Shown here: positions 1 to 10,200 of the stretch, in pieces
How positions within the stretch are numbered: the first letter of the stretch is position 1
Layout: the number at the start of each line of letters is the position of its first letter
Origin: Paraburkholderia sp. IMGN_8
GTDB lineage: Bacteria; Pseudomonadota; Gammaproteobacteria; Burkholderiales; Burkholderiaceae
Direction of reading: 5' to 3'
Assembly (NCBI RefSeq): GCF_038050405.1
Contig: NZ_CP150901.1
Span: forward strand, 3,534,001 to 3,598,000
Length of the DNA stretch: 64,000 bases
The notes under the pieces: generated by a model
Databases searched by the model: none
The model's input: the letters and a program-made list of their open reading frames with translations, nothing else
What the model was told of the DNA's origin: nothing
Program-made: the position numbers and the translations under genes

Positions 1-1
1 T

Positions 2-469
2 GTCAGGCCGGACAATCCCGATCTCGTCGCGCGGCGCCTGGCTCGCTGGCCCATGGCGCTCTTTGCATCGAATGCTTATCTCGAGCAGCACGGCAAGCCC
101 GCCGCTGGCTCCGCATTCGCGGGCCACGATCTTGTCGTCTATCAGGGAAACTGGACCGGTAATCGATCACCGACTCTTGCTGGCGAACCGGTACACGCGG
201 GGCGCATCGTATCGACCTTCAATTCCAGCCTCATGCTGCGTACCGCGGTAAAGGCCGGCATCGGCATCGGTGAGCTTCCGATACATCTGGCTGAACACGA
301 CGGACTCGTGCAGATATGGCCGGAACCCGCACGTGGGGCGGTCTACGAAATCTGGCTCGTCACGCATCAAGACCTTCGGCATACCGCGCGCATCGCAGCA
401 ATGATTGACGGCATCGTCTCCGCGTTCGAAGCTCACACAAACCACACAAAAGAGTCACGCACGACTTAG
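2..469 (+). CDS. LysR-family transcriptional regulator, 3' part only
   Basis: The frame is open from the window edge, so this is the C-terminal half of a longer gene. The first visible residues read VRPDNPDLVARRLARWP, then ASNAYLEQHG, which is the usual dimer-interface stretch of the LysR substrate-binding domain. Further on, the segment around MLRTAVKAGIGIGELP matches the typical 'V.aGlGia.lP' loop of the second subdomain. The N-terminal winged helix lies upstream of the window, so target and inducer cannot be judged. The end is ordinary: it stops about 20 residues after the last substrate-binding-domain helix. Confidence 0.8.
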   Translation, partial: VRPDNPDLVARRLARWPMALFASNAYLEQHGKPAAGSAFAGHDLVVYQGNWTGNRSPTLAGEPVHAGRIVSTFNSSLMLRTAVKAGIGIGELPIHLAEHDGLVQIWPEPARGAVYEIWLVTHQDLRHTARIAAMIDGIVSAFEAHTNHTKESRTT

Positions 470-1043
470 CTGCGGATGCTGGGTGTCGCGTTACATGCCC
501 GAGCGGCCGATTTATGCAGAATGTCAGCTGTTCAACGCGACATCGCGACCGTCGCCTCATGGCCGCACTAAGGCGTTACTCGCCGCTGGAAACCTGCGGT
601 CAGGGGTAGGGCCGCAGCTTGATCGTTCAACGCACGACGGAGCCATCGCGGTACCCATTGACCGCGCGCCCCGGCCACGCGCGGTGACAAACTTATTGCG
701 TTCTGCGACAGAGATGCTTGACGGCGGATGAACAAAGTACGCCGAATTCCTATCATAAGCGTCTGGGTTATATAAACCGGCAAATCCATGCCGTTTTACC
801 GCAGTTCGGCTAGACCCCTATCTGTCCGGGGCTCGTGACAAACGAGGTTTGCGCGCGCAGCGCTTGAAGCGTAAGCAGTTGCTCACATGGGAGCGAAGAG
901 AAAATGCGGGGCCTGAGGGGCTTGGCGGCCTCCTTTTGTCACACGCGGTAACGAATTTCCCCTGCACGCCCCCGGACATGCGTGCCCCGCCGCGGTCTAA
1001 ATCTTTAGCGGAGTCGTTCCGCCGCATTAGATGAGGTCTTACC
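470..1043. other. Intergenic region, no gene seen
   Basis: These 574 bases lie between the LysR gene and the His-rich lipoprotein gene. Short frames exist on both strands, but none has a credible ribosome site plus protein-like composition. The stretch around 740-780 is the most AT-rich part and could hold the lipoprotein promoter. A weak Shine-Dalgarno, GAGG, lies at 1033-1036 and serves the next gene. Confidence 0.4.
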
Positions 1044-1487
1044 GTGCAGCACATGATTTTGCCCCCTTTGACGGGGGTATTTGCAGCCGCGTTGCTGGGC
1101 GGCTGTGCCGCGGCGCCTTACGACACATCGATGAATTCCTGTGATCAGGAGTACATGATGACCAATCCTGCGGGCGCTGAATATTACTGCGGTCCCGGCT
1201 ATGGGTACCCCCTGTACGAAGGAGGCTTTCTCGGCTTTGTCGATATCGACCACTTTCACCATCACCATCACCACCATGACCATGACCATGACCGTGACCG
1301 TGACTTCGATTTTCATCGCGGCCATGACCATGATCGTGACTTTCATCACGGTGGCGCCATGGCAGGCGGCGGACACGGCGAAGCGCACGCCGGAGGCCAC
1401 GGCGGCGGGCACGACTCAAGTGGCTTCGGCAGTGACTTTCAGCCGTCGGGAGCGAGCGGATCGCACGGAGGTGGTACGCGCAAGTAA
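1044..1487 (+). CDS. Small His/Asp-rich lipoprotein
   Basis: A 147-residue protein with a lipoprotein signal peptide: the lipobox LLGGC puts the lipidated cysteine at residue 21. The GTG at 1044 is preferred over the ATG at 1053 because a GAGG ribosome site sits 7 bases upstream. After a Cys-containing segment (Cys 33, 49) the middle is strongly biased, with a run of seven His and then alternating His-Asp and Arg-Asp pairs (about residues 70-110). The tail is Gly/His/Ser rich. Such a sequence could bind divalent metal ions (Ni, Zn, Cu), but no named family is recognised. Lipidation and export are well supported; metal binding is inference. Confidence 0.7.
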   Translation: MQHMILPPLTGVFAAALLGGCAAAPYDTSMNSCDQEYMMTNPAGAEYYCGPGYGYPLYEGGFLGFVDIDHFHHHHHHHDHDHDRDRDFDFHRGHDHDRDFHHGGAMAGGGHGEAHAGGHGGGHDSSGFGSDFQPSGASGSHGGGTRK

Positions 1488-1776
1488 CCGGAATCACGCA
1501 ACGGACAGCACCTCCACAATCCTCCGCTCGAACGCCCGGTCTTCTTTGCCGAACAGATGACAATGGTCGGGGCTGACGCCGAGGGTCCGGATGGAATGCC
1601 TCTAACGGGCCGGCAAGCAGCGCTTTACTTTGTAAGACGATCCGCGCATAAAGGTTGCTTGTTTTGGCAGAGCCGACGATCGGGTTGCACGTCCAGGAAG
1701 CGTTGCGCTCATGTCTCGCCTCGCGGCATGGGTGGTGCGCGAATGGGCGCGGTGCGCTGGAGGATATCGATGACGA

Positions 1777-1977
1777 TCATCGGCGCACCGGGTTGGCCAG
1801 AAGTCCGTAGTGACGGATGCGATGGAAGCCGCTGGGCTGCACGTGCAGCAGGAAGCGGCGCATGAACTCGCCGGCTTCGAGCGTCATGGTCTTGTAGCGG
1901 GTGTGTCCCTTCGCGCAGTAGTCCTTCCAGCGGAAGGTCACGCCGCGCTCATCGAATGCGACCTGACAGGCGCTATC
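1777..1977 (-). mobile_element. IS91-family transposase, C-terminal fragment (remnant)
   Basis: Read on the minus strand, the DNA encodes VTFRWKDYCAKGHTRYKTM followed by EFMRRFLLHVQPSGFHRIRH and YGLLAN. This is the conserved C-terminal region of IS91/IS801-type Y2 transposases (the FRWKDY, EFMRRFLLHV and GFHRIRHYG blocks). The catalytic tyrosine region and the rest of the element are absent. The frame ends with a stop at 1777-1779 shortly after the conserved block. It begins directly after, and in frame with, the stop codon of the next gene upstream (ending 1978). No element ends were found, so this is a decayed scrap. Confidence 0.75.
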
Positions 1978-2514
1978 TCACCCCCACCGTTTGGCAAGAG
2001 CTTTACCCTCGATGTCCTTGGCGAACAGGGGTGTCTCCTCGGCATTGTGCGCGGTTAAAGCCTGCTGCGCGAACTCGCTTGCCTTGGCGAAAGGCACACC
2101 ACGCTTCTCCAGCACCTCGAGATAGCCCGGGGCGGAGCGGACTTCAACGCTGTTAGTCAACTTCGTCGTGTCCGCATCGATAGCGTCGACGTTGAAAGAC
2201 CAGATCACGACGATCTTGACGCAGCTGCCAATGTCCGGACCGATTGAGTCCGACAACGACACGAGACGACAATGGCTTCGCGCTGCGATGTCCTCGACAT
2301 AGTGCTGCACCATCAGATTGCCAACGCGCTCCACATTGATGGACATACGCTTGCCCTCAGGGGTGAGCGTTGCAGCCGCCGCAATGTGATTCTTCGAACA
2401 GGCCTGATATTCGCTATCGGTCAGCGTGAAGACCCATTCGGTCAGATCGATGGACGCAAGCGGCGCATGAATGGTGGCTTCAGCCACCGATTTGGCGATG
2501 ACTTCATCGGTCAC
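1978..2514 (-). CDS. Hypothetical protein, paired with isochorismatase-family gene
   Basis: 178 residues, no signal peptide or membrane segment. The central part alternates short hydrophobic strands (KIVVIWSFNVDAI, KLTNSVEVRSAPGYLEVL) ending in a long helix, compatible with an SRPBCC/START-like lipid- or ligand-binding fold, but no diagnostic motif is present. It lies 18 bases downstream of the isochorismatase-family gene on the same strand and is probably co-transcribed, so it may act on the same substrate. The IS91 remnant abuts its 3' end in the same frame, so the native C-terminus may have been altered. Confidence 0.55.
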   Translation of the reverse strand: MTDEVIAKSVAEATIHAPLASIDLTEWVFTLTDSEYQACSKNHIAAAATLTPEGKRMSINVERVGNLMVQHYVEDIAARSHCRLVSLSDSIGPDIGSCVKIVVIWSFNVDAIDADTTKLTNSVEVRSAPGYLEVLEKRGVPFAKASEFAQQALTAHNAEETPLFAKDIEGKALAKRWG

Positions 2515-2532
2515 TTGTCGATCTCCGGATTG

Positions 2533-3174
2533 TCAAACTGACAGCTTCGCGACGATCTCGCCGGTCGAGACAATGGCGTTCGCGTAAGCCGGCAAGTTGA
2601 ACTGCAGCGAGGCGTCCATCTCGGCGTGACCGAAGCTGCCGATGGCGTCTTTCACTAGCGTGACTTCGTAGCCGAGCTCGGCGGCAAAGCGCACGGTGGA
2701 CTCGATGCACGTGTTAGCGCGCATGCCGATCACGATGACCTTGCGCACACCGTGCTTCTTGAGCTGGAGGTCGAGATCCGTGTTGGCGAATCCGCTTGAG
2801 AGCCAATGTTCTTGCGCGACGACCTCACCGGGACGCGGCTCGAAATCGGGGTGAAAGCTTCCACCCCAGGTTCCGTCCGCGAAACTGCGTCCCTTGGCAG
2901 CGGCCGCGCCGATAGGCGGTGTCGTCTTCCAATGACTGTGCAGATCACCTTCACGCCAACGATGGTGGGGCGCGATGAAGACCTGCACGTCGGCTGCACG
3001 AGCTGCAGCGAGGACCTGCCGCATATGCTCGACGACATTGTTCGCCTCGAGGGTCGTGCGGCTGAGTTCGTAGAGCTTGCCGCCCTCCGACAGGAAGTCG
3101 TTGTAGGGATCGACGATCAACAGCCCCGTCAGCTCAGGTTCGTACGTCAGCTCGGAGTTCGACTGGTTTGCCAT
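2533..3174 (-). CDS. Isochorismatase-family cysteine hydrolase
   Basis: A 213-residue single-domain protein of the isochorismatase-like fold. The N-terminal strand LLIVDPYNDF carries the catalytic Asp (D22), and GMRANTCIESTVR carries the nucleophilic Cys (C156) in the usual T-C-I-x-x-T-x-R context. The SGFANTDLD block is also typical. By my alignment the usual catalytic Lys of this block is replaced by His123. Family members hydrolyse amides, N-carbamoyl compounds or isochorismate; the substrate here is unknown. It is divergent from the HxlR gene at 3325 with a 150-bp shared promoter region, so that regulator probably controls it together with the gene at 1978. Confidence 0.85.
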   Translation of the reverse strand: MANQSNSELTYEPELTGLLIVDPYNDFLSEGGKLYELSRTTLEANNVVEHMRQVLAAARAADVQVFIAPHHRWREGDLHSHWKTTPPIGAAAAKGRSFADGTWGGSFHPDFEPRPGEVVAQEHWLSSGFANTDLDLQLKKHGVRKVIVIGMRANTCIESTVRFAAELGYEVTLVKDAIGSFGHAEMDASLQFNLPAYANAIVSTGEIVAKLSV

Positions 3175-3324
3175 ACCGGATGTCCCTTTGGTTAGATGAT
3201 CCAGTTGCTACAATATTTGAAGTCACTAAATTTGTAAAGGACATAACGTGGGATCGGCGAACGGTGGCGATCTTGGATTGCAGAGCCGACAGGTTCACAA
3301 TGCAGGGTTCTGCGAGAGATCAAG

Positions 3325-3936
3325 ATGAAACAACAGACTACTGGCGAGACGCTTTGCCCCCTCGCTCGCGCGGCTGCCATCATTGCGGATCGCTGGACGA
3401 TCCTGATCCTGCGCGAGCTGAGGATGGGGAATGATCGCTTCGACGGCATTCAGGCACAGACCGGGATGTCGCCCAACCTGCTTACCCAGCGCCTCAAATC
3501 AATGGAGGACAACGGGCTCATCGAGCGTCGGGTCTATCAGGAGCGACCCAGGCGGCACTCCTACTGCATCACCGACAAGGCGCGTGAGCTTGACGGAATG
3601 ATGCTGACCCTTCGTTTGTGGGGAATGCGGCACTGCGGGCTGGATCCGAAGGCTGAAGGCGCTGTGACGATGAAGCATCGTCGAACCGGTGCGGTCATCG
3701 GCATCGATTGGCAACCCGAAGAAGCGGATCTGCCGTTTACCTTTAGCCAGGTCGAGACTCAGGTAAATCCAGCATGGGCTGCCGAGCGTGCCGCTCGCGC
3801 GGAAGCCTTTGCGGCAGGACGGCGCATTCAGGTTTCCAACCGCACGCCGCAAACAAAGCGTGCCGAGGTCGCGTTGAAAACGGAAAGCGAAAAGCGCGCG
3901 CCGCGAAAGCGCGGTTCTGTTTCCGTGAAGGATTGA
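3325..3936 (+). CDS. HxlR-family winged-helix regulator
   Basis: 203 residues. The N-terminus has the HxlR signature: CPLARAAAIIADRWTILILR, then FDGIQAQTGMSPNLLTQRL and a LIERRVYQERPRRHSY wing, with the conserved Cys at residue 12, which in some members senses electrophiles or redox state. The C-terminal 90 residues form a MarR/HxlR-associated extension ending in a Lys/Arg-rich tail. Transcribed away from the isochorismatase-family gene, it is the likely local regulator of that pair. Other starts are possible upstream, but this ATG fits the usual HxlR length before the Cys. Confidence 0.85.
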   Translation: MKQQTTGETLCPLARAAAIIADRWTILILRELRMGNDRFDGIQAQTGMSPNLLTQRLKSMEDNGLIERRVYQERPRRHSYCITDKARELDGMMLTLRLWGMRHCGLDPKAEGAVTMKHRRTGAVIGIDWQPEEADLPFTFSQVETQVNPAWAAERAARAEAFAAGRRIQVSNRTPQTKRAEVALKTESEKRAPRKRGSVSVKD

Positions 3937-4639
3937 CCTTTTATGCGGACCCGCTGGCTTTCGGGACGTGGAACGCCGGTGCCCTACGAGATCGGGCCCG
4001 CATGAGGAAAATCGGACTGTGGCTGCGCTAGTTGCTTCGCGTGCTGGAGTGCGATAGCTTCAGGCGAACTCGTCACACAGCCGTTTTGATGTCTGCTTTC
4101 GGACGCGCAAGCGACGCGCACAGGCTTGCCGGAAGACCGATTCGGTCGTCAGCTTCTGGCCGACTACTGCCCGATGCAGTCGGCCGTAATCGATCCGCCG
4201 TTCACTGTCTTGCAGAACGGAGATCCCCTTTCGGCGTGGAAGTGCCATTCATATACAACCAGTTGTAGCTAGACGCGCGCCTCTCGTTTCGGCACCCGGC
4301 GCGCAGGGCGCCGCAGGCCGGGCGTCACTCACGATTCGGTCCGACCTCGAGCGTTCGACGCTGCGCACCGCGCATCCCAACATCCCAATGTAATCGCCCT
4401 GACAACGGCGCAATCCCCGCGTTGGAACCCGATCGCGCGGGCGGCGATGGAATTTGCCGCCCGTCCCGATCGTTCTTTCCGTGGAACTGTAACAGCGGTA
4501 ACGATTTCGACCGTGCAGTTGCCCCGCGTTCGCGAATTCGCACGTTCGAACGGAGTCAAAAGTGCAACAGACCAGCGATGTCTGGTTCGAGGGCGATCCG
4601 CAGCCGATCTGCGTGGATCGCGCCTTGCGAGGAGGGAAG
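3937..4639. other. Long non-coding stretch
   Basis: About 700 bases without a convincing gene. A 62-codon minus-strand frame at 4060-4248 lacks a good ribosome site and has no recognisable motif. An imperfect palindrome, ACAACCAGTTGT, lies at 4255-4266. The promoter of the DUF3300 gene should lie in the last 150 bases. Confidence 0.35.
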
Positions 4640-6139
4640 ATGAAGTCGACCATGTTCCGGATTCTCGCCGGGATGCTGGCAAGCCTGATCCTCGGAGCAT
4701 CATCGGGAGTGCATGGTGAGAGCGAGGTCCAGCCGGCGCCGCAGGCCGCCGCGCCGTTGACGGCAGAGCAGCTCGATCAAACGCTCGCGCCGATCGCGCT
4801 CTATCCTGATCCGCTGGTCGCCCAGATCCTGATGGCGGCGACCTATCCGCTGGAAGTCGTCGAAGCCGATCGCTGGGTTCAGCAGCCGGGCAACGCGGCG
4901 CTTCAGGGCGGGCAGTTGACTGACGCGCTCGAGCAGCAGCCCTGGGATCCGAGTGTGAAGTCGCTCGTGCCGTTTCCACAGGTGCTGAAGATGCTCGATG
5001 ACAACCTCGAGTGGACCGAGCGCATTGGCGACGCCTTTCTGGCCAGCCAGCCGGCGGTCATGGATTCGATCCAGCGCCTTCGCCAGCGTGCGCAGGCGGC
5101 AGGCACGCTGCAGTCGATACCGGAGGAGGCGGTCAACCAGGTCGGGCAGGACATCACGATTCAGCCCGCCAGCGCGGACACCGTCTACGTTCCGGTCTAC
5201 AACCCGACGGTCGCCTATGGCGCCTGGCCTTATCCCGCTTATCCACCCTACTATTTCCCAAATAACTTCTACAACGCGGTGCCCGGTCCGTTCGGCTTTG
5301 GCTGGGTGAGCGTAGCCGTAGTCGTTCCGCTGTGGGGTTGGGAGCATTGTGACTGGCATCGGCACCACATCGACCTCGACCGCGACCGCTTCGCCGACCT
5401 GGACCGCCACCATCGGCCGTCGGGAGTCGAGTGGACGCACGATCCGTGGCATCGGCACGGCGTTCCGTACCGCGACCCGGTCGTGCAGAGCCGGTTTGCG
5501 TCGAACGCCGCGTCGCCGGATGCGCGCCCGGCCTCGCGCGGAAATCCGGCAGCGTTGGCCGTTCCTTCATCGCGCACCGTGCCGGCCGTCGCGGGGATGC
5601 GGGGGAGCGCTTATCCGCAGGCGGCTCCGGTGCCGGCGCCGCAGGGTCCTCATGCGCAGATGCCTCAGGTATTGACGACGCCCCGCGCACAGGTGCCCGA
5701 GTCACCGCAGGGTCCTCATGCGCAGACGCCTCGGGTGTGGACAGCGCCCCGCGCAGAGGTGACGCCGGCGCCACAGGTTCCTCACGCGCAGATGCCTCAG
5801 GTATGGACGGCGCCCCGCGCACAGGTACCTCAGCCACCGCAGGTGCCTCACGCGCAGACGCCTCAGGTATGGACGGCGCCCCGCGCACAGGTACCTCAGC
5901 CACCGCAGGTGCCCCACGTACAGGCGCCTCAAGTACTGCGGGCGCCTCCAGCGCAGATGCCGCGGCCAACCGCTGTGGTGGTGCCGCACGTCGCGCCAGG
6001 CTTCGTACCGTCCGGTCGCGGCCTTGGCATGCAGGCGCCAGCCATGCCCGGACGCGTCAGCGGCATACAAGCGCCCGTATTCCGTCCTGCAGGCGGGGTG
6101 GCGCGGCCGGCGATGTCGGACGGCGCCAGGACACACTGA
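4640..6139 (+). CDS. DUF3300-domain exported protein with Pro/Gln-rich repeat tail
   Basis: 499 residues. The ATG at 4640 is chosen because a strong AGGAGG lies 5-10 bases upstream and a Sec signal peptide follows directly (hydrophobic core ILAGMLASLILGASSGVHG). Residues about 35-230 match DUF3300: LDQTLAPIALYPDPLVAQIL, the WDPSVKSLVPFPQVL block and DTVYVPVYNPTVAYG. Next comes a Trp/His/Asp-rich linker (about 240-290). The C-terminal part contains five 22-residue repeats of the type PHAQxPQVWTAPRAQVP. DUF3300 proteins are periplasmic or secreted with no settled function. The repeats are low complexity and may act as a wall- or polymer-binding spacer; that is inference. Confidence 0.85.
   Translation: MKSTMFRILAGMLASLILGASSGVHGESEVQPAPQAAAPLTAEQLDQTLAPIALYPDPLVAQILMAATYPLEVVEADRWVQQPGNAALQGGQLTDALEQQPWDPSVKSLVPFPQVLKMLDDNLEWTERIGDAFLASQPAVMDSIQRLRQRAQAAGTLQSIPEEAVNQVGQDITIQPASADTVYVPVYNPTVAYGAWPYPAYPPYYFPNNFYNAVPGPFGFGWVSVAVVVPLWGWEHCDWHRHHIDLDRDRFADLDRHHRPSGVEWTHDPWHRHGVPYRDPVVQSRFASNAASPDARPASRGNPAALAVPSSRTVPAVAGMRGSAYPQAAPVPAPQGPHAQMPQVLTTPRAQVPESPQGPHAQTPRVWTAPRAEVTPAPQVPHAQMPQVWTAPRAQVPQPPQVPHAQTPQVWTAPRAQVPQPPQVPHVQAPQVLRAPPAQMPRPTAVVVPHVAPGFVPSGRGLGMQAPAMPGRVSGIQAPVFRPAGGVARPAMSDGARTH
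5642..5967 (+). repeat. Five tandem 66-bp coding repeats in the DUF3300 gene
   Basis: The unit encodes about 22 residues, QxPHAQxPQVWTAPRAQVP plus a Pro-rich joint. Units 3 and 4 are almost identical at DNA level, while units 1, 2 and 5 have diverged. Such arrays change copy number by slippage, so length is likely to vary between strains. Confidence 0.85.
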
Positions 6140-6615
6140 AGAGCGGCATATCGGCCGCCTGCGGACAACCACGAACAGCACATCCGGCACAGGCGTCTGA
6201 CGTATCGAACCTGCGACGATTGACGGGCAGCGGCAGCCCGGATCGGATCCGCGCGTTCACACGTCCTCCGAAATCGGGTTGCAGAAGCTGATGAACAGAT
6301 CAGGCTGATCGAGAGTCGTCGAGGAGAAAAAGAAGCGCGTCCATGAACGGACGTGCAAATCGGAGACAAGAGAAGAAATCACTCAGAAAAAGAGAAACGA
6401 GTGAAGACAATGGCTGCCCACGACCACCCACAACGGACTGTCGTCTCACTCCGAAACGGACGTTCAATACCCAGTACCAGCGACCCGAAGCGCCGTCCAC
6501 TGCTGCTAACCGTAAACGTGCACTGCGATCACGTTAGCGCGTCCTGCGCTGTCTGGAAGATCGGCGCCGCGGGTCCGATTTGAAATAATCTCCCGCCGTG
6601 TAATCGGCAAGGCGG
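6140..6615. other. Intergenic region, no gene seen
   Basis: 475 bases between the DUF3300 gene and the convergent minus-strand gene at 6616. The stretch 6340-6420 is purine-rich on the plus strand. No hairpin with a T-run, no tRNA-like fold and no protein-like frame was recognised. Confidence 0.35.
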
Positions 6616-7014
6616 TTAGGCATGTCCCTCCGCGCCACTGTGTCGGAGTACAGCCTCAATAAAGGATTCGGTATTGAAGAACGGCTCCTTCTCCGTAAAG
6701 AGAATTGGTTCTTTCGCAGCAGCAGTAAATATCGGTTCAGCGACCATTCGGCCGCCCTCGCTCATTTCAGCGACAAGGGCCGGAGGGAGTTTGCCGCTTG
6801 TGATAAGGGCAGCCACGGCTTGCAGCCTGGAATGAACCGCAAACGCCTTGTAATGTTGCCCTTTAAAGAGACGCGCAACGCAGCTCGTCCGCCCCTCCCA
6901 ATTCCGTTTCTCAGGCGGAAGGTTATGAACTTCGTGGCTCGCAAGAATCAAGTCCTCCACGGAGACAGCAACCGAGTTGAGGCGAGCGATCAGGTTCGCG
7001 GTGTCTTGATCCAT
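6616..7014 (-). CDS. Hypothetical protein downstream of katG
   Basis: 132 residues, soluble, no signal peptide. It appears mostly helical (NLIARLNSVAVSVEDLILA, HSRLQAVAALITSGKL) with no recognised family. A GAGG ribosome site lies about 8 bases before the ATG at 7014. It follows katG on the same strand with a 103-bp gap and may be co-transcribed as a peroxide-response gene, but nothing in the sequence gives a role. Confidence 0.55.
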   Translation of the reverse strand: MDQDTANLIARLNSVAVSVEDLILASHEVHNLPPEKRNWEGRTSCVARLFKGQHYKAFAVHSRLQAVAALITSGKLPPALVAEMSEGGRMVAEPIFTAAAKEPILFTEKEPFFNTESFIEAVLRHSGAEGHA

Positions 7015-7117
7015 GGACTTGCCTCACATGATGTTGAGCGACGCGCCCGAGCAACGAGGCGCAGGCGACCCTCGGGAGGTGCGCCCACGCTTGCTGCAGC
7101 GGTGTCGTCACACTCGT

Positions 7118-9505
<2,388 letters not shown>

Positions 9506-9897
9506 CTAAAGCGGCGCGCAGTATGCTGGGGCTTGTGAGAGCTCCGCGTGCAAGCGTTCCGAGACGTTCTGCATCTCGGCGAGCGGTCGAGGTTCGACAA
9601 AGCGATCCAACAGCCAGCTGCTCTCGGTTTCCGTTCAGAATGTCGGAAAGAGGACGACGATAGGCTTGCGCGTACGGCTTCGGCTCACCGAAACCTGACC
9701 TGCTCGCTGCATATACCGGGCCCGCATCACGCATCGAGAACGTGCAAACCGATGACATCGCCGAGGAGCGAGATTGTCGCGAGGCGTTCGTAGAGCGCAT
9801 TGTGTGGCTTTGTCGTAACGGCTTCTGCGTAGCGCTCGGCAAACTCGCCATACGCTTCACGTCCGATCGACTGCGTCGACTCATTCATATCGGCCAT
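9506..9897 (-). pseudogene. Class I SAM-dependent methyltransferase, broken
   Basis: From the ATG at 9897 the frame reads a typical methyltransferase N-terminus (SIGREAYGEFAERYAEAV, then NALYERLATISLLGDVIG and HVLDA). Codon 57 is TGA where the glycine of the SAM-binding motif VLDAGCGPG should be: GATGCG-TGA-TGCGGGCCC, a one-base change from GGA. About 110 residues of the core are then missing. A C-terminal piece resumes as LLDRFVEPRPLAEMQ and ends at the stop at 9506-9508, resembling the 'v.rlvEPrPlpe' tail of the same family. Nonsense mutation plus internal deletion make it a pseudogene. Confidence 0.75.
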
Positions 9898-10200
9898 GGG
9901 TTAGCTTTGGTTTCGTCGGAGGAGTTGCAACAGTTTTTCAACGATCTGAATGCCGATGTCGAATGGCTGATTGTGGCCGGACGGAGCCGGATGACAACCG
10001 GCTCAGGTTGACCCGTCTCTGCCTATCAAGCGAAATGACTGGCCGGCTATTGCGTCAAGATCGGACACTCGCCACGGACATTTCGATCCGGCGCCCATCT
10101 GCTATGCAGGTAATAAGTCATGTTCAGTCATGCCTGCGCTACAAACATGCTTCTCCCATAGCCGGTGTTTCTCCAGGTTCCCCGTCACGCATTTGACGCT
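9898..10200. other. Intergenic region, no gene seen
   Basis: About 300 bases between the methyltransferase remnant and the end of the flavin oxidoreductase gene. No frame with a ribosome site, no repeat pair and no terminator were recognised. Confidence 0.3.

Noticed and set aside
4060..4248. 62-codon minus-strand frame in the 3.9-4.6 kb gap
   Set aside because: No ribosome site, no homology recognised, basic composition as expected from random high-GC DNA.
5154..5969. 271-codon minus-strand frame with Glu/Pro/Ala repeats
   Set aside because: The repeats mirror the DUF3300 coding repeats on the plus strand; there is no ribosome site.
9742..10011. 89-codon plus-strand frame over the methyltransferase remnant
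   Set aside because: The minus strand explains the sequence better as a methyltransferase, including the SAM motif.
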